Shown here: in pieces, positions 10,804 to 20,148 of the stretch
How positions within the stretch are numbered: the stretch's first letter is position 1
How the letters are laid out: the number at the start of each line of letters is the position of its first letter
Assembly: GCA_029946065.1 (NCBI GenBank)
Contig: JAQSDU010000014.1
Location: 923,623 to 987,622 of the forward strand
Direction: 5' to 3'
DNA length: 64,000 nucleotides
Origin: Flavobacterium sp.
GTDB lineage: Bacteria; Bacteroidota; Bacteroidia; Flavobacteriales; Flavobacteriaceae
Translations under genes and position numbers: made by a program
Notes under the pieces: model-generated
What the model was told of the DNA's origin: nothing
The model's database searches: none
Seen by the model: the letters and a program-made list of their open reading frames with translations, nothing else

Positions 10804-13800
10804 TTATTCTTCTAAGCGAATGTCAAGTCCAAGACCTTTCAATTCGTGCATCAACACGTTGAAAGATTCCGGTAATCCCGGTTCCGGCATGGTTTCGCCT
10901 TTTACGATTGCCTCGTAAGTTTTGGCTCTTCCGATAACGTCATCCGATTTAACGGTAAGGATTTCACGAAGCGTGCTTGATGCGCCATAAGCTTCAAGTG
11001 CCCAAACCTCCATCTCTCCGAAACGTTGTCCACCGAATTGCGCTTTACCTCCAAGAGGCTGTTGCGTAATGAGTGAATACGGTCCGATAGAACGTGCGTG
11101 CATCTTGTCATCAACCATGTGTCCAAGTTTCAGCATGTAGATAACACCTACGGTTGCCGGTTGGTGGAAACGCTCTCCTGTTCCTCCATCATACAAATAA
11201 GTATGTCCAAAACGTGGAATCCCTGCTTCGTCAGTCAATTCATTGATTTGGTCTAAAGTTGCTCCGTCAAAAATAGGTGTCGCGAATTTGCGTCCTAAAT
11301 TCTGTCCTGCCCAACCCAAAACAGTCTCATAAATCTGACCGATGTTCATACGTGAAGGTACACCCAGTGGGTTCAACACGATATCAACCGGCGTTCCGTC
11401 TTCCAAGAAAGGCATATCTTCGTGACGAACGATACGGGCAACAATACCTTTGTTACCGTGACGTCCTGCCATCTTATCACCTACTTTTAACTTACGTTTT
11501 TTGGCGATGTAAACTTTGGCCAGTTTCAAAATTCCGGCTGGTAACTCATCTCCTACTGTAATCGTAAATTTCTCTCTTCTTAACGCACCTTGTAAATCGT
11601 TCAACTTAATTTTGTAGTTGTGGATCAGGTCGTTCACCAATTTATTGGTTTCATCGTCTGCAACCCACTGCCCTTTACTCAAGTGAGCAAAATCTTCAAC
11701 GGCGTTCAGCATTTTCTGGGTGTATTTCTTGCCTTTCGGTAATACTTCTTCACCCAAATCGTTCATTACTCCCTGAGAAGTTTTTCCGTTTACGATTAAG
11801 AATAATTTTTCAACCAGTTTGTCTTTTAATTCAACGAACTTGGTTTCGAACTCCATTTCAAGAGCACCCAAATCATCCTTGTCTTTCGTACGTTTTCTTT
11901 TATCTTTTACCGCTCTTGCGAACAGTTTTTTGTCTAATACAACACCGTGTAAAGATGGAGACGCTTTTAATGACGCATCTTTTACATCACCTGCTTTATC
12001 TCCGAAGATAGCTCTTAAAAGTTTCTCTTCCGGCGTAGGATCTGATTCTCCTTTTGGTGTAATTTTTCCGATAAGGATATCGCCGGGTTTAACTTCGGCA
12101 CCGATACGGATCATACCGTTTTCATCCAAATCTTTGGTAGCTTCTTCAGAAACGTTCGGGATGTCGTTGGTCAACTCTTCGTTACCCAATTTTGTGTCCC
12201 TTACATCCAATGAATAATCATCAATGTGGATAGAAGTAAAGATATCATCGCGAACCACTTTTTCAGAAATTACGATTGCATCCTCAAAGTTGTAACCTTT
12301 CCACGGCATGAACGCCACTTTAAGGTTTCTTCCCAAGGCAAGCTCACCGTTTTGGGTAGCATAACCTTCAGAAAGTACTTGTCCAGGAATTACCCTATCA
12401 CCTTTTCTTACGATTGGTTTCAGGTTGATCGATGTACTCTGGTTCGTTTTTCTGAATTTAATAAGGTTGTATGTTTTCTCATCCGCTTCAAAACTTACCA
12501 TTCTTTCTTCGTCAGAACGGTCATATTTAATGGTGATGATGTTGGCATCAACATACTCTACAGTTCCGTGCCCTTCCGCATTAATCAACACACGTGAATC
12601 TGAAGCTACTTGTCTTTCCAAACCTGTTCCAACAATCGGAGCTTCAGGACGCAACAATGGTACTGCCTGGCGCATCATGTTAGAGCCCATCAACGCACGG
12701 TTCGCATCATCATGTTCCAAAAATGGAATCAAAGATGCAGAAATCGATGCAATCTGGTTTGGCGCAACATCGGCGTAATCAATTTTGTGTGGATCAACAA
12801 CTGGGAAATCGCCTTCTTCACGTGCAATTACTTTATCGGCGGTAATGTTACCATCTTTGTCGATAGCGATATTCGCTTGTGAAATAAGTTTACCTTCTTC
12901 TTCCTCTGCGCTTAAATAAATAGGCTCAGAAGTGATGTCGATTTTTCCGTTGGTTACTTTACGGTAAGGCGTTTCGATGAAACCCATTCCGTTTACTTTC
13001 GCGTAAACACCAAGCGAAGAAATCAAACCAATGTTTGGTCCCTCAGGCGTTTCAATCGGGCATAAACGGCCGTAGTGCGTATAGTGAACGTCACGTACCT
13101 CAAATCCGGCTCTTTCTCTCGAAAGACCACCTGGTCCGAGGGCAGACAATCTTCTTTTGTGCGTGATCTCAGCCAATGGATTCGTTTGGTCCATGAATTG
13201 AGACAACTGGTTTGTTCCGAAGAAAGAGTTGATTACCGACGACAATGTTTTGGCATTGATCAAATCGATTGGTGTAAACACCTCGTTATCCCTAACGTTC
13301 ATTCTTTCACGGATCGTACGCGCCATACGTGCAAGTCCAACACCAAATTGCGCAGACAATTGCTCGCCAACTGTACGAACACGACGGTTTGACAAGTGAT
13401 CGATATCATCAATCTCAGCTTTAGAGTTGATCAATTCGATTAAGTATTTTACGATCGTGATGATATCTTCTTTGGTAAGCACTTGCTTTTCCATCGGGAT
13501 ATCAAGGTTCAGTTTTTTGTTCATTCTGTAACGGCCTACTTCACCTAAGTTGTAGCGTTGGTCAGAGAAGAACAATTTATCGATAATACCACGAGCAGTT
13601 TCTTCATCAGGCGGTTCTGCGTTACGCAATTGCCTATAGATATGCTCGACGGCTTCTTTTTCAGAGTTCGTTGGATCTTTTTGCAACGTGTTGTGGATGA
13701 TTGCATAATCAGCTTGATTTGCATCTTCCTTGTGAAGCAAAATAGATTTCACGTTGGCGTCAATGATTTCTTCCACGTTATCTTTATCGATAATCGTATC

Positions 13801-14616
13801 ACGATCGAGGATGATTTCGTTACGCTCGATAGATACTACCTCGCCAGTGTCTTCATCCACGAAATCTTCGTGCCATGTATTCAATACACGTGCGGCCAAT
13901 TTTCTGCCGATGTATTTTTTAAGTCCCGTTTTAGACACTTTAATTTCCTCAGCAAGGTCGAAGATTTCAAGGATATCCTTATCTCTTTCGAACCCGATAG
14001 CGCGGAACAAAGTGGTTACCGGTAATTTTTTCTTACGGTCGATATAGGCGTACATTACGCTGTTGATATCTGTTGCGAATTCAATCCATGATCCTTTAAA
14101 TGGGATTACACGAGCAGAATACAGTTTGGTTCCATTAGCATGAAAAGATTGTCCAAAGAAAACACCAGGCGAACGGTGAAGCTGTGATACAACTACACGC
14201 TCAGCACCGTTGATAACAAATGTACCACTTGGTGTCATATATGGAATCGTACCCAAATAAACATCTTGTACGATAGTTTCAAAATCTTCGTGCTCAGGAT
14301 CTGTACAATACAGTTTTAGCCTTGCTTTTAAAGGCACACTATAGGTCAGTCCTCTCTCTATACATTCTTGAATCGTATAACGTGGTGGGTCAACAAAATA
14401 ATCAAGGAACTCTAAAACGAATTGGTTTCTGGTGTCAGTGATTGGAAAGTTTTCCATGAAGGTGTTATAAAGGCCTTCGTTGCCTCTTTCGTCGGATTTG
14501 GTTTCCAATTGGAAGAAATCCTTAAAAGATTTAACCTGAATGTCCAGAAAATCCGGATAGTCAGGAATATTTTTGGTAGAGGCAAAATTCAATCTTTCAG
14601 TCTGATTTGTTATCAT
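10804..14616 (-). CDS. rpoB: DNA-directed RNA polymerase subunit beta
   Basis: Second-largest RNA polymerase subunit, 1,270 residues from the ATG at 14616 (a TTG codon just upstream is an unlikely start). The rifampicin-binding cluster reads [13 protein letters not shown] then [13 protein letters not shown], with the wild-type Asp, His and Ser at the residues usually mutated in resistance, so it predicts a sensitive enzyme. The C-terminal clamp segment [20 protein letters not shown] is intact. It follows rplL across a 257-base spacer with an attenuator-like hairpin. Confidence 0.98.
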   Translation of the reverse strand: MITNQTERLNFASTKNIPDYPDFLDIQVKSFKDFFQLETKSDERGNEGLYNTFMENFPITDTRNQFVLEFLDYFVDPPRYTIQECIERGLTYSVPLKARLKLYCTDPEHEDFETIVQDVYLGTIPYMTPSGTFVINGAERVVVSQLHRSPGVFFGQSFHANGTKLYSARVIPFKGSWIEFATDINSVMYAYIDRKKKLPVTTLFRAIGFERDKDILEIFDLAEEIKVSKTGLKKYIGRKLAARVLNTWHEDFVDEDTGEVVSIERNEIILDRDTIIDKDNVEEIIDANVKSILLHKEDANQADYAIIHNTLQKDPTNSEKEAVEHIYRQLRNAEPPDEETARGIIDKLFFSDQRYNLGEVGRYRMNKKLNLDIPMEKQVLTKEDIITIVKYLIELINSKAEIDDIDHLSNRRVRTVGEQLSAQFGVGLARMARTIRERMNVRDNEVFTPIDLINAKTLSSVINSFFGTNQLSQFMDQTNPLAEITHKRRLSALGPGGLSRERAGFEVRDVHYTHYGRLCPIETPEGPNIGLISSLGVYAKVNGMGFIETPYRKVTNGKIDITSEPIYLSAEEEEGKLISQANIAIDKDGNITADKVIAREEGDFPVVDPHKIDYADVAPNQIASISASLIPFLEHDDANRALMGSNMMRQAVPLLRPEAPIVGTGLERQVASDSRVLINAEGHGTVEYVDANIITIKYDRSDEERMVSFEADEKTYNLIKFRKTNQSTSINLKPIVRKGDRVIPGQVLSEGYATQNGELALGRNLKVAFMPWKGYNFEDAIVISEKVVRDDIFTSIHIDDYSLDVRDTKLGNEELTNDIPNVSEEATKDLDENGMIRIGAEVKPGDILIGKITPKGESDPTPEEKLLRAIFGDKAGDVKDASLKASPSLHGVVLDKKLFARAVKDKRKRTKDKDDLGALEMEFETKFVELKDKLVEKLFLIVNGKTSQGVMNDLGEEVLPKGKKYTQKMLNAVEDFAHLSKGQWVADDETNKLVNDLIHNYKIKLNDLQGALRREKFTITVGDELPAGILKLAKVYIAKKRKLKVGDKMAGRHGNKGIVARIVRHEDMPFLEDGTPVDIVLNPLGVPSRMNIGQIYETVLGWAGQNLGRKFATPIFDGATLDQINELTDEAGIPRFGHTYLYDGGTGERFHQPATVGVIYMLKLGHMVDDKMHARSIGPYSLITQQPLGGKAQFGGQRFGEMEVWALEAYGASSTLREILTVKSDDVIGRAKTYEAIVKGETMPEPGLPESFNVLMHELKGLGLDIRLEE

Positions 14617-14814
14617 CAATGAACAAAATTTTGATTTAAAAAAAGTAGATTTTTGTGTAAAAACACTGTTTAACTATACTTTCTTTTATAACCGATACAT
14701 CTTTAAAAATCAACCAGCAAACTGGTGCACTTTCTTTCTTCGTATTGATTAAAAACTTTTTGGTATTTTAAACTATTATAATAAAACTTGTTATAATTTT
14801 ATTATACGAAAAAT

Positions 14815-14851
14815 GGTTTAGGTCTTTGGATGCGTATCCAAGACCTAAACC
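14815..14851 (-). terminator. Attenuator-like hairpin between rplL and rpoB
   Basis: Long inverted repeat: GGTTTAGGTCTTTGGAT at 14815-14831 pairs with ATCCAAGACCTAAACC at 14836-14851 with one bulged base and a 4-base loop. On the minus strand the stem is followed by ATTTTTCG, a short U-tract. It starts 22 bases after the rplL stop. The placement matches the known E. coli attenuator that lowers rpoBC expression relative to the L10-L12 genes. The rest of the spacer (14617-14873) is AT-rich with a small ACCAG/CTGGT hairpin near 14710-14723. Confidence 0.75.
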
Positions 14852-14873
14852 TAGTCTTCAAAACCGAGTTGGA

Positions 14874-15245
14874 TTATTTAAGCTCAACAACAGCTCCGGC
14901 TTCTTCTAAAGCTTTTTTCAGGCCTTCAGCCTCTTCTTTAGAAACACCTTCTTTCACTGCACTTGGAGCACTGTCCACTACGTCTTTAGCTTCTTTAAGA
15001 CCTAAACCAGTAAGTTCTTTTACCAATTTAACTACTGCTAATTTAGAAGCACCAGCTTCTTTAAGGATAACTGTAAATTCAGTTTGTACTTCTTCAGCAG
15101 CAGCTTCGCCACCACCGCCAGAAACTACAACTGCAGCAGCAGCTGGTTCGATACCGTACTCGTCTTTTAATATTGTTGCAAGATCGTTAACTTCTTTTAC
15201 TGTAAGGTTAACTAATTGTTCTGCGAATTGTTTCAAATCTGCCAT
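14874..15245 (-). CDS. rplL: 50S ribosomal protein bL12 (L7/L12)
   Basis: A 123-residue stalk protein of the large ribosomal subunit that recruits translation GTPases. An N-terminal dimerisation helix pair is followed by an Ala/Gly-rich hinge ([18 protein letters not shown]) and the conserved C-terminal domain containing [20 protein letters not shown]. It lies 71 bases downstream of rplJ and shares its transcript. Confidence 0.98.
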   Translation of the reverse strand: MADLKQFAEQLVNLTVKEVNDLATILKDEYGIEPAAAAVVVSGGGGEAAAEEVQTEFTVILKEAGASKLAVVKLVKELTGLGLKEAKDVVDSAPSAVKEGVSKEEAEGLKKALEEAGAVVELK

Positions 15246-15316
15246 TTTTTCTATCGTTTTAAAATGATTTGTAAAATATAATTTATTAATGTGCGCGTGT
15301 GTTAATGTGCTTAAAA

Positions 15317-15811
15317 TTAAGCTACCTCTTCGTCTTTGAATTGGTTTAAAAGAGCTGAAATAACTCTTTGAGCTGGTGATTGAAGCAATCCGATGATTTC
15401 TCCGATAACCTCTTCTTTAGATTTAAGGGATGCTAATGAATCTAACAGATTGTCTCCGATATAAATTTCAGCATTGATGTAAGCTCCTTTCAAAAGTGGC
15501 TTATCCGATTTTTTACGGAATTCTTTGATGATTTTTGCAGGGGCGTTAGCCGTATCTGAAAATAAGATCGAAGTGTTTCCTTTTAGAACCGAAGTAAGTT
15601 CACCATATTCATTTGCTGAAGCATCCATTGCTTTTTCAAGCAAAGTATTTTTCACTACTTCTAATTTGATACCTGCTTTAAAGCAAGCTCTTCTTAGGTT
15701 TGAAGTAGTTTCTGCGTTCAGTCCGGAAATATCAGCTACATAAACGATATTGTTACCGGCTAACTGTGCAGTTAAATCTTCAATCGCGATTGATTTTTCT
15801 TCTCTAGTCAT
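15317..15811 (-). CDS. rplJ: 50S ribosomal protein uL10
   Basis: A 164-residue stalk base protein that anchors L12 dimers to the large subunit. It begins [13 protein letters not shown], with the central [11 protein letters not shown] segment typical of L10. The gap to rplA is only 22 bases, so there is no room for the long regulatory leader seen in some bacteria. Confidence 0.97.
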   Translation of the reverse strand: MTREEKSIAIEDLTAQLAGNNIVYVADISGLNAETTSNLRRACFKAGIKLEVVKNTLLEKAMDASANEYGELTSVLKGNTSILFSDTANAPAKIIKEFRKKSDKPLLKGAYINAEIYIGDNLLDSLASLKSKEEVIGEIIGLLQSPAQRVISALLNQFKDEEVA

Positions 15812-15833
15812 ACTATAAAGTTTTTACTGCCAA

Positions 15834-16523
15834 TTATACTGCTTTCGGGTCTAATGCAATCGCAGGACTCATTGTGCTTGACAAGTGAATGCTTTTGATG
15901 TATGTACCTTTAGCCGCAGTTGGTTTAAGTTTCATTAATGTTTGAATAATCTCGTGTGCATTTTCAGTGATTTGGTCAGCTCCAAAAGAAACCCTACCAA
16001 TACCAGCGTGAACAATACCTGTTTTGTCAACTTTAAAGTCGATTTTACCGGCTTTTACCTCAGCAACAGCTTTCGCTACGTCCATAGTAACCGTTCCGGT
16101 CTTAGGGTTAGGCATTAAACCTCTAGGTCCAAGGATACGTCCTAATGGTCCTAATTTACCCATAACACTAGGCATAGTGATAATTACATCAACATCTGTC
16201 CAGCCGTCTTTAATTTTTTGAAGATAGTCGTCAAGACCTACGAAATCAGCACCTGCAGCCGTAGCTTCAGCTTCTTTGTCCGGAGTTACAAGAGCTAATA
16301 CTCTTACGTCTTTACCTGTACCATGTGGTAAAGTAACCACACCTCTTACCATTTGATTCGCTTTTCTTGGATCTACACCCAATTTCACAGCGATATCAAC
16401 AGACTCATCAAATTTTGCAGAAGCGATAACTTTTACCAATGCAGAAGCATCTTTCAAAGAATAAAGCTTATTTTTTTCAATTTTAGATGCAGCCTCTTTT
16501 TGCTTTTTTGTCAATTTTGCCAT
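15834..16523 (-). CDS. rplA: 50S ribosomal protein uL1
   Basis: A 229-residue L1 protein, the usual family length, with the signature [14 protein letters not shown]. It binds 23S rRNA at the E-site stalk and in many bacteria represses its own operon. Its start is three bases downstream of the rplK stop, so the two genes are probably translationally coupled. Confidence 0.98.
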   Translation of the reverse strand: MAKLTKKQKEAASKIEKNKLYSLKDASALVKVIASAKFDESVDIAVKLGVDPRKANQMVRGVVTLPHGTGKDVRVLALVTPDKEAEATAAGADFVGLDDYLQKIKDGWTDVDVIITMPSVMGKLGPLGRILGPRGLMPNPKTGTVTMDVAKAVAEVKAGKIDFKVDKTGIVHAGIGRVSFGADQITENAHEIIQTLMKLKPTAAKGTYIKSIHLSSTMSPAIALDPKAV

Positions 16524-16526
16524 GTC

Positions 16527-16973
16527 TTAAGCTTGTTTTAGAGGAGAATCTCCAGTTACAGTTATACCCATTGATCTAGCTGTTCCTGCGATCATACTCA
16601 TAGCAGATTCGATTGTGAATGCATTCAAATCAACCATTTTGTCTTCAGCAATGGTCTTGATTACATCCCAAGAAACATTTGCTACTTTTTTACGATTAGG
16701 TTCACCGGAACCGGACTTTAGCTTTGCAGCTTCCATTAACTGGACAGCAGCAGGTGGAGTTTTTACGACAAAATCGAAAGACTTGTCTTTGTACACAGTG
16801 ATTTGCACTGGGCATACTTTGCCGGCTTTATCCTGGGTTCTTGCATTAAATTGTTTGCAAAATTCCATGATGTTAACACCAGCAGCTCCTAAAGCAGGTC
16901 CAACCGGTGGCGATGGATTCGCGGCACCTCCCTTTACTTGTAGTTTAACTACTTTACTAATCTCTTTAGCCAT
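16527..16973 (-). CDS. rplK: 50S ribosomal protein uL11
   Basis: A 148-residue L11 protein. The N-terminal [19 protein letters not shown] and the C-terminal RNA-binding domain ending [13 protein letters not shown] are intact. It forms the GTPase-associated centre with 23S rRNA. It is 64 bases downstream of nusG. Confidence 0.98.
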   Translation of the reverse strand: MAKEISKVVKLQVKGGAANPSPPVGPALGAAGVNIMEFCKQFNARTQDKAGKVCPVQITVYKDKSFDFVVKTPPAAVQLMEAAKLKSGSGEPNRKKVANVSWDVIKTIAEDKMVDLNAFTIESAMSMIAGTARSMGITVTGDSPLKQA

Positions 16974-17037
16974 TGTTTTTAAAAATTTACAACAATCCGT
17001 GGAAGCAGACTATTGCGGTTTATAATAGTGTAACAAA

Positions 17038-17589
17038 TTATACTTTTTCAACTTGCATAAAGCTCAATTCCAATGGTGTTTTTCTTCCGAAAATTTTCAC
17101 CATCACTTCGAGTTTACGCTTTTCTTCATTAATTTTCTCAACTGTTCCGTTGAAACCGTTGAAAGGACCATCGACAACTTTGATGGTTTCGCCAATATTG
17201 AAAGGAATTGCGTGGCTGTCAGTCTTCACTGCCAACTCATCGACTTTTCCTAACATTCTATTGACTTCTGATATTCTCAAAGGCACAGGATCACCGTTCT
17301 TTACTTCACCTAAAAAACCGATAACACTTGTTATAGACTTGATAATGTGCGGAATTTCACCTGTAAGATTTGCCTCTATCATAACATAACCAGGAAAGTA
17401 AACTTTGTCTTTGGTGATTTTCTTCCCATCACGCACCTGCACAACTTTCTCAGTAGGCACAAGTACTTGAGAGATGTAGTCACCCATTCCCAATCTGTTG
17501 ATTTCGGTTTCAATGTAAGCCTTGACTTTATTCTCTTGCCCGCTTACCGCTCTGACAACGTACCATTTTTTCACATTAGTGTCTGCCAT
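17038..17589 (-). CDS. nusG: Transcription termination/antitermination factor NusG
   Basis: A 183-residue protein from the ATG at 17589; a GTG one codon upstream is less likely. The N-terminal NGN domain (KKWYVVRAVSGQENKVKAYIE, then FPGYVMIEA) binds the polymerase clamp. The C-terminal KOW domain (GETIKVVDGPFNGFNGTV) contacts Rho or ribosomal protein S10. It follows secE by 11 bases. Confidence 0.97.
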   Translation of the reverse strand: MADTNVKKWYVVRAVSGQENKVKAYIETEINRLGMGDYISQVLVPTEKVVQVRDGKKITKDKVYFPGYVMIEANLTGEIPHIIKSITSVIGFLGEVKNGDPVPLRISEVNRMLGKVDELAVKTDSHAIPFNIGETIKVVDGPFNGFNGTVEKINEEKRKLEVMVKIFGRKTPLELSFMQVEKV

Positions 17590-17600
17590 CACAATTGGTT

Positions 17601-17798
17601 TTAATTTTTAATCAAATTAAAAAATCCCGCGATCGCTTTTGAAAACGTTTCATCTACTCCCCAAGTTGCCAAGGCGAATAAAACTGAAAACACAGCTACT
17701 ACGATAGTAAGACGTTGTACTTCTGCCCATTCCGGCCATGTAGTATTTGTTCTTAACTCTTCGAATGCTTCTGAAATATAATTACCAACTTTTGACAT
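17601..17798 (-). CDS. secE: Preprotein translocase subunit SecE
   Basis: A 65-residue protein with an amphipathic N-terminal helix (YISEAFEELRTNTTWPEWAEVQRLT) and one transmembrane segment (IVVAVFSVLFALATWGVD). This short single-span form is usual in Bacteroidetes. It clamps SecY in the inner membrane. Secretion genes adjacent to nusG are a conserved arrangement. Confidence 0.95.
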   Translation of the reverse strand: MSKVGNYISEAFEELRTNTTWPEWAEVQRLTIVVAVFSVLFALATWGVDETFSKAIAGFFNLIKN

Positions 17799-17813
17799 TA
17801 TAATTTTGTTTTA

Positions 17814-17887
17814 TGGCACGGGCGGAGGGATTCGAACCCCCATCAACGGTTTTGGAGACCGCTATTCTACCCTTGAACTACGCCCGT
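17814..17887 (-). tRNA. tRNA-Trp (CCA)
   Basis: Full cloverleaf on the minus strand: the acceptor ACGGGCG pairs with CGCCCGT, the anticodon loop is CTCCAAA (CCA), and the T-arm contains GGTTCGAATCC. The 3' CCA is encoded. It lies between tuf and secE, its conserved place in this operon. Confidence 0.97.
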
Positions 17888-17892
17888 TTGTT

Positions 17893-17928
17893 AAAAGCCA
17901 GTAGCATCATGTGACGCTACTGGCCTTT
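17893..17928 (-). terminator. Hairpin between tuf and tRNA-Trp
   Basis: GCCAGTAGC at 17897-17905 pairs perfectly with GCTACTGGC at 17916-17924, and flanking A and T runs extend the stem. On the minus strand a TTTTAAC tract follows. It begins 19 bases after the tuf stop. It may terminate most tuf transcripts, or be a processing signal 5' of tRNA-Trp. Confidence 0.75.
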
Positions 17929-17947
17929 TAAAAATATGCTATAATAA

Positions 17948-19141
17948 TTATTCAGTGATTTCAGTAACCTGACCTGCACCTACTGTTCTACCACCTTCAC
18001 GGATTGCAAAACGTAAACCTACGTTCATCGCGATTGGGCTCAACAAAGCTACATCGATAGTCAAGTTATCACCTGGCATTACCATCTCTACACCTGCAGG
18101 AAGAGAAATAACTCCTGTTACGTCAGTTGTACGTACGTAGAACTGTGGACGGTAGTTATTATGAAATGGCGTGTGACGACCACCTTCTTCTTTTTTCAAG
18201 ATATAAACCTCAGCTTTAAATTTAGCGTGTGGCTTAACAGATCCTGGCTTAACGATTACCATTCCTCTTTTGATATCTTCTTTCGCAACACCTCTTAAAA
18301 GGATACCTGCATTATCTCCAGCCTCACCTCTATCAAGGATTTGACGGAACATTTCGATACCAGTGATAGTAGATGTCAATTTCTCAGCACCCATACCAAT
18401 GATTTCTACTGGATCTCCAGTATTACAAACTCCTGTTTCGATACGACCTGTAGCAACAGTTCCACGACCAGTAATTGTAAATACATCTTCAACCGGCATC
18501 AAGAATGGTTTTTCAGTATCACGGATTGGCTCTTCAATCCATTTGTCAACAGCTTCCATCAATTCAAGAATTTTAGGAACCCATGTAGCATCACCGTTCA
18601 ATCCACCTAAAGCAGATCCTTGGATAACTGGTCCGTTGTCTCCATCATATTCGTAGAAAGACAAAAGGTCACGGATTTCCATTTCAACAAGCTCTAAAAG
18701 CTCCTCGTCATCAACCATATCCACTTTGTTCATGAATACAACGATTCTTGGAATACCTACCTGACGTCCTAAAAGGATGTGCTCACGTGTTTGTGGCATT
18801 GGTCCGTCTGTAGCAGCAACCACAAGGATAGCACCGTCCATCTGGGCAGCACCAGTAACCATGTTCTTTACGTAATCCGCGTGACCTGGACAGTCAACGT
18901 GAGCGTAGTGACGGTTAGCTGTTTCATATTCTACGTGTGAAGTATTGATAGTAATACCTCTTTCTTTTTCTTCAGGTGCGTTATCAATCTGGTCGAAAGA
19001 TTTAGCAGCAGTTTTAGAGAAACCAGCTTCAGCCATTACTTTAGTGATAGCAGCAGTCAAAGTAGTTTTCCCGTGATCCACGTGTCCAATTGTACCGATG
19101 TTTAAGTGCGGTTTGGAACGATTAAAATTCTCTTTTGCCAT
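17948..19141 (-). CDS. tuf: Elongation factor Tu
   Basis: A 397-residue GTPase that delivers aminoacyl-tRNA to the ribosome. The G1 motif GHVDHGKT is at residues 19-26; DCPGH (G3) and NKVD (G4) follow, then the two beta-barrel domains. It is cotranscribed with the flanking tRNA genes, as in the thrU-tyrU-glyT-thrT-tufB locus of E. coli. Confidence 0.98.
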   Translation of the reverse strand: MAKENFNRSKPHLNIGTIGHVDHGKTTLTAAITKVMAEAGFSKTAAKSFDQIDNAPEEKERGITINTSHVEYETANRHYAHVDCPGHADYVKNMVTGAAQMDGAILVVAATDGPMPQTREHILLGRQVGIPRIVVFMNKVDMVDDEELLELVEMEIRDLLSFYEYDGDNGPVIQGSALGGLNGDATWVPKILELMEAVDKWIEEPIRDTEKPFLMPVEDVFTITGRGTVATGRIETGVCNTGDPVEIIGMGAEKLTSTITGIEMFRQILDRGEAGDNAGILLRGVAKEDIKRGMVIVKPGSVKPHAKFKAEVYILKKEEGGRHTPFHNNYRPQFYVRTTDVTGVISLPAGVEMVMPGDNLTIDVALLSPIAMNVGLRFAIREGGRTVGAGQVTEITE

Positions 19142-19197
19142 TTTACTTAATTTTTAATCTTAGTTATATATTAGTGTTCAAATTCAATACTAAATTG

Positions 19198-19269
19198 AGC
19201 CAACTACGGGATTTGAACCCGTGACCTCTTCCTTACCAAGGAAGCACTCTACCACTGAGCTAAGTCGGC
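19198..19269 (-). tRNA. tRNA-Thr (GGT)
   Basis: Minus-strand cloverleaf: the acceptor GCCGACT pairs with AGTTGGC including one G-U pair, and the anticodon stem-loop CTTCC-TTGGTAA-GGAAG gives GGT. The T-loop is GTTCAAATC. The 3' CCA is not encoded. Confidence 0.96.
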
Positions 19270-19487
19270 AAGGATGGAAAGAAACGCAAAAGCAATTTCA
19301 ATCTCAATGTTTTTCAGAAGCGTTCACCGGTGACTTTGGCTATGTGCCCGACGGCGTCATAATATCTTCCAAAGACGAAAGGATTACAAGCGGAGCTTGT
19401 GATCCGTAAGGGTGAACCCTTACTAAAATTTTTTAAACACATTTTTACGAAAGCGAGCTTTCGACAAATGCTTATTAAAAAATTTTG
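19270..19487 (-). repeat. 218-bp inter-tRNA spacer packed with inverted repeats
   Basis: No gene or tRNA is recognisable. Four inverted repeats stand in a row: an imperfect GGATTACAAGC/GCTTGTGATCC pair (19381-19404); a perfect GTAAGGGT/ACCCTTAC pair (19406-19423); a perfect CGAAAGC/GCTTTCG pair (19448-19463); and AAAATTTTTTAA/TTAAAAAATTTT arms around the last one. On the plus strand a short frame reads TGDFGYVPDGVIISSKDE but begins inside the tRNA antisense. It looks like a structured repeat element or an insertion remnant. Confidence 0.6.
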
Positions 19488-19568
19488 TGGGGAGAGCAGG
19501 ATTCGAACCTGCGAAGTTCACACAGCAGATTTACAGTCTGCCCTCGTTGGCCGCTTGAGTATCTCCCC
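19488..19568 (-). tRNA. tRNA-Tyr (GTA)
   Basis: Minus-strand class II tRNA with a long variable arm. The acceptor GGGGAGA pairs with TCTCCCC, the anticodon stem-loop GCAGA-CTGTAAA-TCTGC gives GTA, and the T-arm contains GGTTCGAATCC. CCA is not encoded. Confidence 0.96.
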
Positions 19569-19596
19569 TCTTTTCTTATTGCTGATTTCAGAGCAT

Positions 19597-19638
19597 AAAT
19601 CTAAGATTAAACCTAAAATCTAAACTCAAAAATCTAAA
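19597..19638. repeat. Imperfect heptamer array between two tRNA genes
   Basis: Six consecutive 7-base units (AAATCTA, AGATTAA, ACCTAAA, ATCTAAA, CTCAAAA, ATCTAAA) fill the spacer between tRNA-Tyr and tRNA-Thr(TGT). It belongs to the class of 7-base-periodic spacers found elsewhere in this window, here in a wholly non-coding context. Confidence 0.65.
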
Positions 19639-19645
19639 TTACCAG

Positions 19646-19719
19646 AGCCGGCGGAGGGACTCGAACCCACGACCTGCTGATTACAAATCAGCTGCTCTAG
19701 CCAACTGAGCTACGCTGGC
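19646..19719 (-). tRNA. tRNA-Thr (TGT)
   Basis: Minus-strand cloverleaf: the anticodon stem-loop GCTGA-TTTGTAA-TCAGC gives TGT and the T-arm contains GGTTCGAGTCC. The acceptor GCCAGCG faces CGCCGGC, leaving an A-C mismatch at the fourth pair. CCA is not encoded. It is the first gene after the operon promoter at 19758-19789. Confidence 0.95.
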
Positions 19720-19730
19720 ATATACAATAA

Positions 19731-19757
19731 AAAAAGTCCGCTATTTCTAACGGACTG
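19731..19757 (-). terminator. Terminator of the hpf transcript
   Basis: On the minus strand AGTCCGTTA and TAGCGGACT form a 9-bp stem (one G-U) closed by a GAAA tetraloop and followed by seven T. It lies ~55 bases past the hpf stop and directly abuts the -7 element of the next promoter. Confidence 0.88.
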
Positions 19758-19789
19758 CAAATGTATATGTTTTTGTTTTTTAATCAAAA
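19758..19789 (-). promoter_or_regulatory. Promoter of the tRNA-tuf operon
   Basis: TTTTG at 19785-19789 is followed after exactly 19 bases by TACATTTG at 19758-19765, a near-perfect Bacteroidetes -33/-7 promoter. Transcription would start within the 5' arm of the adjoining terminator. Confidence 0.8.
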
Positions 19790-19810
19790 CATTTTGAGAA
19801 AAAATTTTGA

Positions 19811-20113
19811 TTAAATATGTGTTCTTATTTTTTCTTTTCTTTTAACAAGTAAACGCTCTAAAGATTCCGCCGATTGCTCCACTGCTTCCTCGAAACTTTT
19901 GCATTGCTTCTTGACCAGAAGGTCATCTCCCGGAACATGAATTTTAATCTCAGCAATCTTATTTTCTTTCTCGCTGGTTTTTTCCACCTTCAAATAGACA
20001 TCAGCCCGCACGACCTTGTCATAATACTTTTCTAGTTTGTCTAATCTTTCTTGGATGAAATCTACCAATTTTCCGTCAACGTTAAAGTTGACCGCGTGAA
20101 CATCTACCTTCAT
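19811..20113 (-). CDS. hpf: Ribosome hibernation-promoting factor, short form
   Basis: A 100-residue HPF/YfiA-type protein starting MKVDVHAVNFNVDG. It is the short form without the C-terminal dimerisation domain. The family acts by binding the 30S decoding region of idle ribosomes. An in-frame ATG at 20152 overlaps the xerC stop and adds 13 residues unlike the family, so 20113 is preferred. It lies directly downstream of xerC and ends at its own terminator. Confidence 0.93.
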   Translation of the reverse strand: MKVDVHAVNFNVDGKLVDFIQERLDKLEKYYDKVVRADVYLKVEKTSEKENKIAEIKIHVPGDDLLVKKQCKSFEEAVEQSAESLERLLVKRKEKIRTHI

Positions 20114-20148
20114 AATCGAAATTGTTAAGTTGAACGTGTGATTAAGTA

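Noticed and set aside
19221..19623. Plus-strand frames crossing the tRNA genes
   Set aside because: They are translated tRNA antisense and spacer repeats. The TGDFGYVPDGVII stretch has no start of its own and no recognised family.
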